A stretch of 49,450 bases of DNA from Firmicutes bacterium UBA5389 (GTDB lineage Bacteria > Bacillota > DTU025). Below, piece after piece: positions 24,209 to 33,204 of the stretch. Position numbers and translations under genes: made by a program. Within the stretch, counting starts at the first letter, position 1. Each line of letters begins with the position of its first letter. The notes below the pieces were generated by a model. The model was not told the DNA's origin. It was given only the letters and a program-made list of their open reading frames with translations, and did no database searches. The DNA is taken from contig DHON01000012.1 in NCBI GenBank assembly GCA_002409965.1, positions 1,698 to 51,147 on the forward strand, read 5' to 3'.

Positions 24209-26908
24209 ATGGCAGACAGGGAGACACAAAAGTACGTGTACTATTTCGGCGGCGGTCGAGCGGAAGGCTCAGGCGACATGAAGAACCTCCTCGGCGGCAA
24301 AGGCGCCGGGCTGGCTGAAATGGTGAATCTGGGGATTCCGGTGCCCCCGGGTTTCACCATCACCACTGAAGCATGCATAGCTTACTACTCCAGCGGCAAC
24401 CAGTGGGCAGAGGGCCTCGCGCAGCAGATCGACTGCAACCTGGCGCATCTGGAGAAGGATATGGGCGCGGTATTCGCTGATCCTGAGAACCCACTTCTTC
24501 TGTCGGTGAGGTCGGGCGCGCGTGTGTCGATGCCCGGCATGATGGACACCATCCTCAATCTGGGTCTGAACGATGTCACCGCCGCAGGGCTTATCAAGAA
24601 GACCGGCAACCCCCGTTTCGTGTACGACAGCTACAGGCGGTTTGTGCACATGTACTCAGATGTGGTCATGGGCGTGCCGCACGAGAGCTTCGAGGAAGCC
24701 ATCGCCGCGAAGAAGCGGGCGCGCGGCGCGAAGCTGGATATGGATTTGTCCGCCGACGACCTGAAGGAGCTGGTCGCGGAGTACAAGGCTATCACGCGGG
24801 AACATGCGGGGCGCGACTTCCCTGAGGACCCCAAAGAGCAACTGCGGGGCGCCGTGGATGCAGTGTTTGGGTCGTGGAACAACCAGCGGGCGATTACATA
24901 CCGCAAGATCAACGGCATACCCGGCGACTGGGGCACGGCAGTCAACGTGCAGACGATGGTCTTCGGCAATATGGGCGATACGTCCGGCACGGGCGTGGCA
25001 TTCACGCGAGACCCCGCCACCGGCGAGAACGTGTTCTACGGGGAGTACCTCATGAACGCACAAGGCGAGGACGTCGTCGCCGGCATTCGCACACCCAGAC
25101 CCATCAGCACTCTCAGAGAATCGATGCCCACAATCTACGCCGAGCTTGAGCAGATCTACCACAAGCTCGAGGCGCACTACCGGGATATGCAAGATATCGA
25201 GTTCACGATACAGGACGGCCGTCTGTTCATGCTGCAGACCCGTACCGGCAAAAGGACCGGCACGGCCGCGGTGCGCATAGCCGTTGAGATGGTGGGAGAG
25301 GGCATGATTGACGAGAAGACCGCGGTGCTGCGCGTCCCTCCCGCCAACCTCGACCAGCTGCTTCATCCGATGATCGACCCCAAGGCCAATGTCAAAGCCT
25401 TCGCCAAGGGATTGCCGGCATCCCCAGGCGCCGCCGTTGGGCGCATAGTGTTTACGGCGGACGCGGCCGAAGCCTGGGCAGAGCGCGACGAGAAAGTGAT
25501 CTTGGTGCGGACCGAAACCTCGCCTGAAGATATCGGGGGCATGCATGCGGCAGTGGGCATACTCACCTCTCGCGGAGGCATGACAAGCCACGCGGCAGTG
25601 GTTGCGCGCGGCATGGGCACTTGCTGCGTTGCAGGCTGCGGAGCTATCCTCATCAACGAAAGAGAGAAGAAGATGGTATCGGGCAACGTGTCGCTCACCG
25701 AGGGCGATTGGATCACCCTAAACGGGTCCACAGGTGAGGTTATCGAGGGAAAAGCGCCTCTGGTCCAGCCTGAGCTGACAGGGAGCTTCGGGACGCTCAT
25801 GGAGTGGGCCGACAAGTTCCGCGCGCTTCAGATTCGCACCAACGCGGATACACCGCAAGACGCCAAGCAGGCGCGGGCCTTCGGAGCCGAGGGCATCGGC
25901 CTGTGCCGTACTGAGCACATGTTCTTTGCGGAGGACCGGATTCGCGCCATGCGCGAGATGATTCTTTCTGACACCGAAGAGCAGAGGCGCGCCGCGCTGG
26001 TCAAACTGCTGCCCTTCCAGAAGGGCGACTTCATGGGGATCTTCAGGGAGATGGCAGGACTGCCTGTAACCATCAGGCTTCTGGACCCGCCGCTCCACGA
26101 GTTCCTTCCCAGCATGGAGCAGACCAAACAGATCTCCGAAATCGCGACCGAAATGGGCATTTCCGAGGCGAAGGTGCGTGAACGCATCGAGTCCCTCCAC
26201 GAACTCAACCCCATGCTGGGATTCCGCGGTTGCCGCCTGGGAGTAGTGTTCTCTGAGATCTACGAGGTGCAGGTGAGGGCGATCTTCGAGGCCGCCTGCG
26301 AGCTGACCCGCGAAGGCGTCGAGGTACTGCCCGAGGTGATGATCCCTCTCGTCGGCACCACCGGTGAGATGGAGATGATCCGCGACTATGCGGTGAGAAT
26401 CGCCGACGACGCGATCCGGGAGTACGGAGTAAAGCTGGATTATCTGCTCGGAACGATGATCGAGGTTCCCCGCGCGGCCCTGGTCGCCGACAAGATCGCC
26501 CGAACGGCGGAGTTCTTCTCGTTTGGGACCAACGACATGACTCAGATGACCTTCGGCTACAGCCGCGACGATGCGGGCAAGTTCTTGGCCCCGTACATCG
26601 ATGGGAATGTACTGAAGTCCGATCCGTTCCAATCTCTTGACCAGGAAGGCGTAGGCCAGCTGGTGGAGATGGGCGTGCAGCGTGGACGGAGCGTGCGTCC
26701 CAACCTCAAGATCGGCGTCTGCGGCGAACACGGCGGGGATCCGGACTCCATCGATTTCTTCCACCGAGCCGGGCTCGACTATGTGAGCTGTTCACCGTAT
26801 CGCGTGCCCATCGCGAGGCTGGCGGCGGCCCAGGCCGAGCTGAAAAAGCCGAGAAAGGCAACAGAAGAGACATGTAGCAAGGGTTGCTGCAGGAAAACCT
26901 GTCGCTAG
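24209..26908 (+). CDS. ppdK: pyruvate, phosphate dikinase
   Basis: 899 residues from ATG 24209, with AGGAGG 6 bases ahead; ATG 24191 is in frame and also has an SD, so 905 residues is possible. It interconverts pyruvate, ATP and phosphate with PEP, AMP and PPi, and works in glycolysis or gluconeogenesis in anaerobes. Domains: N-terminal ATP-grasp (GGKGAGLAEMVNLGIPVPPG), central swivelling domain with the phosphoryl-carrier His in SRGGMTSHAAVVARGMG, and the PEP/pyruvate TIM barrel ending in GVCGEHGGDPDSIDFF and YVSCSPYRVPIARLAAAQAE. Odd point: after the normal end come 20 extra residues with the cysteine cluster CSKGCCRKTC. Confidence 0.98.
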   Translation: MADRETQKYVYYFGGGRAEGSGDMKNLLGGKGAGLAEMVNLGIPVPPGFTITTEACIAYYSSGNQWAEGLAQQIDCNLAHLEKDMGAVFADPENPLLLSVRSGARVSMPGMMDTILNLGLNDVTAAGLIKKTGNPRFVYDSYRRFVHMYSDVVMGVPHESFEEAIAAKKRARGAKLDMDLSADDLKELVAEYKAITREHAGRDFPEDPKEQLRGAVDAVFGSWNNQRAITYRKINGIPGDWGTAVNVQTMVFGNMGDTSGTGVAFTRDPATGENVFYGEYLMNAQGEDVVAGIRTPRPISTLRESMPTIYAELEQIYHKLEAHYRDMQDIEFTIQDGRLFMLQTRTGKRTGTAAVRIAVEMVGEGMIDEKTAVLRVPPANLDQLLHPMIDPKANVKAFAKGLPASPGAAVGRIVFTADAAEAWAERDEKVILVRTETSPEDIGGMHAAVGILTSRGGMTSHAAVVARGMGTCCVAGCGAILINEREKKMVSGNVSLTEGDWITLNGSTGEVIEGKAPLVQPELTGSFGTLMEWADKFRALQIRTNADTPQDAKQARAFGAEGIGLCRTEHMFFAEDRIRAMREMILSDTEEQRRAALVKLLPFQKGDFMGIFREMAGLPVTIRLLDPPLHEFLPSMEQTKQISEIATEMGISEAKVRERIESLHELNPMLGFRGCRLGVVFSEIYEVQVRAIFEAACELTREGVEVLPEVMIPLVGTTGEMEMIRDYAVRIADDAIREYGVKLDYLLGTMIEVPRAALVADKIARTAEFFSFGTNDMTQMTFGYSRDDAGKFLAPYIDGNVLKSDPFQSLDQEGVGQLVEMGVQRGRSVRPNLKIGVCGEHGGDPDSIDFFHRAGLDYVSCSPYRVPIARLAAAQAELKKPRKATEETCSKGCCRKTCR

Positions 26909-26938
26909 AGGTGAAATAGACAAACAGGGTCTGCCATC

Positions 26939-26973
26939 GGCCCACGCGGCGCGTCATGCCGCGTGGGCCATTT
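26939..26973 (+). terminator. intrinsic terminator after ppdK
   Basis: GGCCCACGCGGC (26939-26950), loop GCGTCAT, GCCGCGTGGGCC (26958-26969): 12 perfect pairs, then ATTTGT. It separates ppdK from dgt, whose start lies 34 bases behind the stem. Confidence 0.78.
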
Positions 26974-27002
26974 GTCCCAATCGGAGCGAGGAGGGGTGCG
27001 GC

Positions 27003-28025
27003 GTGACCGTACGAGAGAGGATCGAGCGGGAGGAGACTGCGCGTCTTTCGCCTTGCGCCGCGCTTGCTGCCGACTCGCGCGGCCGCGACCGGCATGAGGA
27101 GGCCGACGAGTTCCGTACCTGCTATCAGCGTGACCGTGACCGAATAATACACTGCAAAGCGTTCAGAAGGCTGAAACACAAGACGCAAGTTTTCTACTCC
27201 CCGGAGGGCGACCACTATCGGACGCGCCTCACGCACACACTGGAAGTCTCGCAGATAGCGCGGACGATAGCTCGTGCCCTCATGCTCAACGAGGACCTGA
27301 CCGAAGCAATCGCGCTCGGGCATGATCTGGGGCATACGCCTTTCGGCCACTCCGGCGAGGCCGCCATGGACGAAGTGCTGCCTGGCGGTTTCCACCACAA
27401 CGAGCAGAGCCTCAGAGTAGTCGAATTCGTGGAGCGGCGGAACGGCAAGGATGAGCGCGGGCTGAACCTCACTTGGGAGGTGAGGAACGGCATACTGTGC
27501 CATTCGGCGGATTGGCCCAAGCAGGCGGCTACTCTAGAGGGGCAGATAGTAAAGCTGGCCGACAAGATAGCCTATGTCAACCATGATGTGGACGACGCGG
27601 TGCGGGCAGGCGTCATAACCGAGAGCATGATCCCTGAAGAGGTTCGCGATATATTGGGCCCGACCAGACGGGAACGCCTGGATACACTGGTAGCCGACGT
27701 CATCCGGCAAAGCGAAGGCAAGCCCGAGATCTGCCAGAGCCCCAAGGTGGCGCAGGGAATGGCCATCTTGCGCCGGTTCATGTTTGACCGTGTCTATGAG
27801 GGTTCCATGGCAAAGGTGGAGGCGGACAAGGCCAAAAGGCTGCTGGTTGAGCTGTTCCACTACTACGTTGGGCATGTGAACGAGCTCATCGGGGATTCGG
27901 GAGAACCTGCGGCTGCATCCGACCCCACGCGGATGGCCGTGGACTATATAGCCGGCATGACTGACAGGTACGCCATGAAACAGTGGACACACCGTTTCGT
28001 CCCGGCGCCGTGGGCAGTGTACTAG
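27003..28025 (+). CDS. dgt: deoxyguanosinetriphosphate triphosphohydrolase-like HD protein
   Basis: 340 residues from GTG 27003 behind GAGGAGGGG. Members cleave dNTPs to deoxynucleoside and triphosphate. The HD-domain ligands are visible: TRLTHTLEVSQIARTIA (His), ALGHDLGHTPFGHSGE (His-Asp and further His), and a later Asp in VKLADKIAYVNHDVDDAV. The N-terminal RDRDRIIHCKAFRRLKHKTQ is typical of the Dgt family type lacking long insertions. The order dgt-dnaG-rpoD is conserved in clostridia. There is no recognisable promoter in the short gap behind the ppdK terminator. Confidence 0.93.
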   Translation: MTVRERIEREETARLSPCAALAADSRGRDRHEEADEFRTCYQRDRDRIIHCKAFRRLKHKTQVFYSPEGDHYRTRLTHTLEVSQIARTIARALMLNEDLTEAIALGHDLGHTPFGHSGEAAMDEVLPGGFHHNEQSLRVVEFVERRNGKDERGLNLTWEVRNGILCHSADWPKQAATLEGQIVKLADKIAYVNHDVDDAVRAGVITESMIPEEVRDILGPTRRERLDTLVADVIRQSEGKPEICQSPKVAQGMAILRRFMFDRVYEGSMAKVEADKAKRLLVELFHYYVGHVNELIGDSGEPAAASDPTRMAVDYIAGMTDRYAMKQWTHRFVPAPWAVY

Positions 28026-28331
28026 CGTAACCGGGTTTAGCAGGCATCCTGCATAAGCGGGCAATGTTGCGGAATATTAAGGACACTGCTGTCAGATGGG
28101 GGGGAGCGGGGAAACATTGTGCATCGTAGAAGGGAATTTCGATCCCGGGTCGAATATCGAAACACAAGTCGGACGTGTCCTTGCGGTTTGGATGCCCTCG
28201 CTTCCGCCAGGTCGTGAATTCGGAAGCGGGGTTCTTTTTGGGAAGGATCGGGGCGTGCGAGACGCAAATGCGCACCAGGCAGGAGAACGCGTGTTGCCGG
28301 AGAACACTACCCCGGCAGGGGTTGGTTCGAT
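28026..28331 (+). other. 306-base gap between dgt and dnaG: leader or untranslated region
   Basis: No gene can be supported here. A small open frame at 28096-28335 has no SD and uneven codon use. The gap holds short inverted repeats (GCAGG-CAT-CCTGC at 28040-28052; TGCCGG...CCGGCA near 28293) and a strong intrinsic terminator at 28196-28239. No clear promoter lies between that terminator and dnaG. Confidence 0.5.
28196..28239 (+). terminator. intrinsic terminator or attenuator between dgt and dnaG
   Basis: CCTCGCTTCCG (28196-28206), 14-base loop, CGGAAGCGGGG (28221-28231): 11 pairs including one G-T, followed by TTCTTTTT (28232-28239). It lies 170 bases behind the dgt stop and 92 bases before dnaG. 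Confidence 0.75.
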
Positions 28332-30158
28332 GTGACGTCTAGATACAGCGATGACCTGGTGAACCAGGTGCGCGAATCGAACGACATACTCTCTGTGGTG
28401 TCGGAGTCCGTACAGCTCAAGAAGGTTGGCGGAAGGTACGTGGGCTTGTGCCCGTTTCATGCGGAGCGCACTCCGTCCTTCACCGTCTCCCCCGACAAGC
28501 AGCTATTCTACTGCTTCGGATGCCATGCAGGGGGTAACGTGTTCACCTTCATCATGAAGCTTGAGGGACTCACATTCCGAGAGGCAGTTCGGCGCCTCGG
28601 AGAGCGCGCGGGGATTGATGTGTCCGAAAACCCCGAAACGCAGGCCGAACGGGAGGCGCGCGAGCGGCGAGAGCGGGCTTACCGACTGAACGAGCTCGCC
28701 ATGAAGTATTACGCTAAGGTTCTGCTGAAATCGGCGGCGGCGGGTCCTGCTCGCGAGTACCTGGCGCAGCGCGGTGTGAGCCCAGAGGCGCAGGAGCTGT
28801 TCAGTGTTGGATATGCGCCTCCTAGCTGGAACGGGTTGATCACCGCCATGGGCCGCAGCGGGGCGCCGCCCCATCTGCTGGCCGAGGCGGGGCTGGCGGC
28901 GGTGGATACGGGGAGCTCGGGTCGACGGTATTATGATCGTTTCAGGAACCGCGTGATCTTTCCAATCGTCAATGTGTATAATCGCGTGGTCGGTTTCGGT
29001 GGACGGGCGTTGGACGATTCCACGCCCAAATACCTGAACAGCCCTGAATCGCCGGTTTTCAACAAGCGCGCGAACCTCTACGGCCTCAACCGCGCGGCGG
29101 ATCACATCCGCGCGCGCCAGACGGCGGTGCTGGTGGAAGGCTACATGGACGTTGTGGCTGCCCATCAGGCAGGCGTTGGAAACGCGGTGGCGACTCTCGG
29201 GACAGCGCTCACGCGGGAGCAAGCGCGGATGATATCCAGGTACGCGCAGCGGGTTGTCATGTGCTACGATGCTGACTCCGCCGGTTCGGCCGCCACAGAG
29301 CGGGGCGTTGGAACGATATCCGGCATCGGGCTCGACGTGATGGTGGCGATGCTGCCCGAAGGGCATGATCCCGACAGCCTAGTGCGGCATTTCGGCGGGG
29401 AAGCGCTGGATGGGGCGATCCAACAGGCTGTGCCGTATGCTCGCTACCGCATTGAGCAGATACTCGGGGCTACTGACATGTCCGCGCTAGAGAGCCGTCT
29501 TTCAGCAGCCGAGGCTGTGGTTGCAGTGGTGGCCGACCTTGCCGGCGAGGTCGAGCGCGCCGAATACGTGAGGGAACTCTCGGGCAGATTGGGCGTGGAC
29601 CCATCGGCGCTTGCGGCCGATGTGCGCCGGGCGGCGGCGGGGCGCAGAGCCCCCGGTGCTCGAACCGTCTCCGCGCGTCCAGAAGCGTTTACGGCGCCGA
29701 GTGACCCCGTATGGGGAAGCAAGGCATATCTTGAGGTGGAACGGGCTCTGATCCGCTTGGCAGCGGCGTCGAGCGCGAACCTATCGCGGATCGCAACGGA
29801 GATCGGCCCCGATGGGTTTCGTGTCGCAGCCAACCGCGAGCTGTTGGCGATGATGTGTCGCGGCGACCAGGAGGGCAGATCAGTATCGTACGCCGAGTTA
29901 GTCGATGAGTGCCCCGAGGAAATCCGCGACTACGCCACTGAGATTCTCTCGGCAGGCGGGGTTTTCGAAACTGAAACGGACGGATTGGAAAATACCTTGA
30001 AGACCTGGCAGCATCTGGGGATACAGCATCGTCTGGGAGAGATCGGGCCCGAGGTCCGGAAGGCCGAAGAGGCGGGCGACCACGAACGCATCAGATCGCT
30101 TCTGGATGAGCAAAAGCGCCTCGCGGAGGCTCTTCGGGGAAAGCGGACGCTATACTAA
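28332..30158 (+). CDS. dnaG: DNA primase
   Basis: 608 residues from GTG 28332. DnaG makes RNA primers for replication. The N-terminal CHC2 zinc finger is CPFHAERTPSF ... FYCFGCHAGGNVF. The RNA polymerase core follows, with the TOPRIM domain VLVEGYMDVVAAHQAG and VVMCYDADSAG. The C-terminal 140 residues form the DnaB-helicase-binding domain. No strong SD precedes the GTG (AGGGG is about 14 bases away), yet the protein N-terminus DDLVNQVRESNDI matches the family start. rpoD follows after 61 bases, the classical macromolecular synthesis operon. Confidence 0.98.
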   Translation: MTSRYSDDLVNQVRESNDILSVVSESVQLKKVGGRYVGLCPFHAERTPSFTVSPDKQLFYCFGCHAGGNVFTFIMKLEGLTFREAVRRLGERAGIDVSENPETQAEREARERRERAYRLNELAMKYYAKVLLKSAAAGPAREYLAQRGVSPEAQELFSVGYAPPSWNGLITAMGRSGAPPHLLAEAGLAAVDTGSSGRRYYDRFRNRVIFPIVNVYNRVVGFGGRALDDSTPKYLNSPESPVFNKRANLYGLNRAADHIRARQTAVLVEGYMDVVAAHQAGVGNAVATLGTALTREQARMISRYAQRVVMCYDADSAGSAATERGVGTISGIGLDVMVAMLPEGHDPDSLVRHFGGEALDGAIQQAVPYARYRIEQILGATDMSALESRLSAAEAVVAVVADLAGEVERAEYVRELSGRLGVDPSALAADVRRAAAGRRAPGARTVSARPEAFTAPSDPVWGSKAYLEVERALIRLAAASSANLSRIATEIGPDGFRVAANRELLAMMCRGDQEGRSVSYAELVDECPEEIRDYATEILSAGGVFETETDGLENTLKTWQHLGIQHRLGEIGPEVRKAEEAGDHERIRSLLDEQKRLAEALRGKRTLY

Positions 30159-30219
30159 CAAGAGTGCTGCCGCCGGTGAGATCGGCTGTCTGCATGGCGA
30201 TTCGGAAGGTGAGGAGATC

Positions 30220-31335
30220 ATGCCCAAGGAATTGAGCGCGCCCGAATTGAGAGACCTCGTCGCAAGAGGCAGGAAGCGAGGCGTTCTCACTGACCGTGAG
30301 ATCATGGACGCGTTGCAGAACGTTGACCTCACTCCGGATCAGATAGACGAGATGTACGAGGCGCTGGGAGAATACGGAGTCGACATCATCGGCTGTGCCG
30401 GAGACAACGAGGTCGATGGAGATGGCGCAGTCGAAGCGTTGGAGCCTGAGGCTGAGAGCACAGAGCAGGAGGAAACCGGGGCAGACCTTTCGGTTCCCGA
30501 GGGCGTTGCCATCGACGACCCTGTCCGGATGTACCTCAAGGAGATCGGTAGAGTCCCGCTTCTCACAGCCGAAGAGGAAGTCGAGCTGGCCAAGAGGATC
30601 GAGGCCGGCGATGAGGAGGCCAGACGGCGGCTGACTGAGGCCAATCTCCGGCTGGTCGTCAGCATTGCCAAGCGGTATGTGGGGCGTGGGATGCTCTTCC
30701 TCGACCTCATACAAGAAGGCAACCTGGGCTTGCTCAAAGCGGTGGAGAAGTTCGACTACCGCAAGGGATACAAGTTCAGCACATATGCGACCTGGTGGAT
30801 CAGGCAAGCCATTACAAGGGCCATAGCCGACCAGGCCCGGACCATTCGCATCCCGGTGCACATGGTCGAAACCATAAACAAGCTCGTGCGAGTAGAGCGG
30901 CAGTTGCTTCAGGAACTGGGGCGTGCCCCGGTGCCGGAGGAGATCGCAGAAGCCATGAACTTCCCTGTTGAGCGCGTCAGGGAGATAATGAAGGTGGCGC
31001 AGGAGCCAGTGTCGCTGGAAACGCCCATAGGCGAGGAGGAAGACTCCCACCTGGGGGATTTCATAGAAGACGAGGACGCCCTGGCGCCTCCCGATGCGGC
31101 GTCGTTCCTGCTTCTCAAGGAACAGTTGCAGGAGGTTCTGTACACGCTGGCCCCCCGGGAGGAGAAGGTGCTGAGGTTACGGTTCGGGATCGACGATGGG
31201 CGTGCCCGAACTCTAGAAGAAGTGGGTCAGGAGTTCGGCGTCACCAGGGAGCGCATACGGCAGATCGAAGCCAAGGCCTTAAGGAAGCTGCGTCATCCCA
31301 ACCGCAGCAAGAAGCTGAAGGACTTCCTCGAGTAG
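30220..31335 (+). CDS. rpoD: primary sigma factor RpoD (SigA)
   Basis: 371 residues from ATG 30220 behind GGTGAGGAG. Region 1.1 remnant at the N-terminus (LRDLVARGRKRGVLTDREIM), an acidic linker, region 1.2 (DDPVRMYLKEIGRVPLLT), region 2 (NLRLVVSIAKRYVGRGMLFL, QEGNLGLLKAVEKFDYRKG, FSTYATWWIRQAITRAIADQ; each quoted separately), region 3 (RIPVHMVETINKL) and region 4 with the helix-turn-helix TLEEVGQEFGVTRERIRQIE. It directs RNA polymerase to the TTGACA/TATAAT promoters seen throughout this window. Confidence 0.98.
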   Translation: MPKELSAPELRDLVARGRKRGVLTDREIMDALQNVDLTPDQIDEMYEALGEYGVDIIGCAGDNEVDGDGAVEALEPEAESTEQEETGADLSVPEGVAIDDPVRMYLKEIGRVPLLTAEEEVELAKRIEAGDEEARRRLTEANLRLVVSIAKRYVGRGMLFLDLIQEGNLGLLKAVEKFDYRKGYKFSTYATWWIRQAITRAIADQARTIRIPVHMVETINKLVRVERQLLQELGRAPVPEEIAEAMNFPVERVREIMKVAQEPVSLETPIGEEEDSHLGDFIEDEDALAPPDAASFLLLKEQLQEVLYTLAPREEKVLRLRFGIDDGRARTLEEVGQEFGVTRERIRQIEAKALRKLRHPNRSKKLKDFLE

Positions 31336-31336
31336 G

Positions 31337-31365
31337 TTGACCTCGCCGTTGGCGTGCGCTATAAT
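31337..31365 (+). promoter_or_regulatory. sigma-A promoter of the tRNA pair
   Basis: TTGACC (31337-31342), 17-base spacer, TATAAT (31360-31365). It begins directly behind the rpoD stop codon. The tRNA-Asn gene starts 18 bases after the -10 box. Confidence 0.85.
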
Positions 31366-31382
31366 GATTTAAGCAAGTTCAT

Positions 31383-31457
31383 TCCTCGATAGCTCAGCGG
31401 TAGAGCAACCGGCTGTTAACCGGTGGGTCGCAGGTTCGAATCCTGCTCGGGGAGCCA
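31383..31457 (+). tRNA. tRNA-Asn (anticodon GTT)
   Basis: Acceptor TCCTCGA pairs with TCGGGGA; D arm AGCTCAGCGGTAGAGC; anticodon loop CTGTTAA, flanked by CCGG/CCGG; T arm with GGTTCGAATCC; discriminator G and encoded CCA (31455-31457). Confidence 0.97.
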
Positions 31458-31459
31458 GT

Positions 31460-31534
<75 letters not shown>

Positions 31535-31547
31535 TATGCGGAGGTTC

Positions 31548-31575
31548 GGCGGACGTTTGTCCGCCTCTTTGCTTT
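31548..31575 (+). terminator. intrinsic terminator of the tRNA operon
   Basis: GGCGGAC (31548-31554), loop GTTT, GTCCGCC (31559-31565), followed by TCTTTGCTTT. Confidence 0.8.
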
Positions 31576-31682
31576 CCGCCCAAGAATTCTCTGAGTTGTG
31601 CAAAGGAACTCCCTGCGCGATGTAGAAATATAATCTAGAGGGTGCCAAACATCCTGGTACCGCATCGGAGGCGAGTCGCAGC

Positions 31683-31865
31683 GTGAGGCGCAGATGTGAG
31701 ATCTGTGGCAAGCTAATACCCAAGGAGAGGGCTGAGGCGCTTCCGGAGACCAAGCGCTGTATCGAGTGTGCCAGAAGTCGGGGCACTGATGTCTCGGCCA
31801 AGCGCACTGATGTAGGCATGGATCCGGATACGTACAAGGATCTTCTCGGGGCCGTACGCAGTTGA
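31683..31865 (+). CDS. small TraR/DksA-type zinc-finger protein
   Basis: 60 residues from GTG 31683 with GGAGGCGA 9 bases ahead. A four-cysteine zinc site, CEICGKLIPKERAEALPET then RCIECA, matches the C4 finger at the end of DksA/TraR proteins, but the coiled-coil that enters the RNA polymerase channel is missing. Such stand-alone fingers are frequent in clostridia and have no settled function. A TATAAT at 31629-31634 lacks a good -35. The stop codon overlaps the -35 box of the RNase P RNA promoter. Confidence 0.8.
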   Translation: MRRRCEICGKLIPKERAEALPETKRCIECARSRGTDVSAKRTDVGMDPDTYKDLLGAVRS

Positions 31866-31891
31866 CGTCATGGTCGGCCCAGTGGTAGCAT
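31862..31891 (+). promoter_or_regulatory. sigma-A promoter of rnpB
   Basis: TTGACG (31862-31867), 18-base spacer, TAGCAT (31886-31891). The predicted start fits the 5' end of RNase P RNA within about 10 bases. Confidence 0.65.
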
Positions 31892-31905
31892 GTACCGTGA
31901 AGAGT

Positions 31906-32261
<356 letters not shown>

Positions 32262-32269
32262 GCATTTGG

Positions 32270-32312
32270 GATGCCCGGCGCCGTCATCCGATGGTTCCGG
32301 GCGTCTTCCTTT
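32270..32312 (+). terminator. intrinsic terminator of rnpB
   Basis: GATGCCCGG (32270-32278), 18-base loop, CCGGGCGTC (32297-32305): nine pairs with one G-T, followed by TTCCTTTC. It starts about 10 bases behind the P1 helix. Confidence 0.7.
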
Positions 32313-32352
32313 CGCTGTGCCGAATGATGTCCGATCATTGTGCGCGATCATG

Positions 32353-32382
32353 TTGACAGCCGTATCCACTCCATGGTATACG
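32353..32382 (+). promoter_or_regulatory. promoter of the rubredoxin-rubrerythrin cluster
   Basis: TTGACA (32353-32358), 18-base spacer, TATACG (32377-32382). Directly upstream the heptamer CGATCAT occurs twice, 13 bases apart (about 32329-32351), a possible binding site for a redox regulator; that is inference. Confidence 0.6.
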
Positions 32383-32415
32383 ATTGTAGTGAAGGTACTC
32401 TAGGGGGGTATAGCA

Positions 32416-32574
32416 ATGAGCAAGTGGGTCTGCACTGTGTGTGGCTACATCTACGATCCCACGGTGGGGGATCCGGACAGAAGCATCGCCCCCGGCACCG
32501 CCTTTGAGGCCGTTCCTCAGGATTGGGTCTGCCCGGACTGCGGTGTTGGAAAGGATGCTTTTGAGGAGGCCTAG
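32416..32574 (+). CDS. rubredoxin
   Basis: 52 residues, normal for rubredoxin, found by translating the gap. ATG 32416 follows AGGGGGG by 7 bases. The iron ligands are in CTVCGYIYDP and VCPDCGVGKDAF; the loop PGTAFEAVPQDWVCPDC is standard. It is a cytoplasmic one-electron carrier that feeds rubrerythrin and related peroxide or superoxide reductases in anaerobes. Rubrerythrin is encoded next, 51 bases downstream. Confidence 0.97.
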   Translation: MSKWVCTVCGYIYDPTVGDPDRSIAPGTAFEAVPQDWVCPDCGVGKDAFEEA

Positions 32575-32625
32575 AACAGCGCGGAGCATGAAGCGATGCG
32601 CAGGAAGAGAGTAGGGAGGTTGGCA

Positions 32626-33168
32626 ATGGTGCGAAAGGGACTTGCAGGAACCAAGACGCACGACAACATCATGGCTGCCTTCGCAGGAGAATCGCAGGCG
32701 AGGAACAAATACACTTATTTCGCCGAGGTAGCCAGAAAAGAGGGACTCGAGCAGATCGCGGCCATCTTTGAAGAGACGGCCGACAATGAGAAGGCGCACG
32801 CGAAGAGGTTGGCAGGATTCGTGGGGATCGTTGGAGCGACGCCGGCAAACCTGAAAGACGCTGCGGAAGGCGAGAACTACGAGTGGACTAGCATGTACCC
32901 GGAGTTCGAGCGGGTGGCGCGCGAAGAGGGTTTCGAGGATATCGCATACGTGTTCCGGGAGATAGGCGAGGTCGAAGAGCATCACGAGGCCCGCTACAAG
33001 GCTCTCCTCGCCAACATCGAAAACGCCTCAGTGTTCAAGAAGGACCAGCCCGTCAGCTGGAAGTGCCGGAACTGCGGCTACATCCACGAAGGCGCCGAGG
33101 CGCCGAAGTCCTGCCCGGCGTGCGCCTATCCTCAGTCCTACTACGAGCTGAACGTCAGGAACTACTAA
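32626..33168 (+). CDS. rbr: rubrerythrin
   Basis: 180 residues from ATG 32626 behind GGGAGG; the upstream in-frame ATG at 32596 lacks an SD. Rubrerythrin reduces hydrogen peroxide to water in anaerobes. The di-iron four-helix bundle has its ligands in AAFAGESQARNKYTYFAEVA, IFEETADNEKAHAKR (ExxH), and FREIGEVEEHHEARYKAL (ExxH). A C-terminal rubredoxin-like Fe site follows: CRNCGYIHEG and CPACAYPQSYYE. Electrons probably come from the rubredoxin encoded just before. Confidence 0.97.
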   Translation: MVRKGLAGTKTHDNIMAAFAGESQARNKYTYFAEVARKEGLEQIAAIFEETADNEKAHAKRLAGFVGIVGATPANLKDAAEGENYEWTSMYPEFERVAREEGFEDIAYVFREIGEVEEHHEARYKALLANIENASVFKKDQPVSWKCRNCGYIHEGAEAPKSCPACAYPQSYYELNVRNY

Positions 33169-33204
33169 CGCTCTGCCACGGCGGCGACTTGGGGAGGTGT
33201 AGGC

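Noticed and set aside
28096..28335. 79-codon open frame before dnaG
   Set aside because: No SD, uneven codon use, a terminator inside the frame and no recognisable motif. Its overlap with the dnaG GTG is probably chance.
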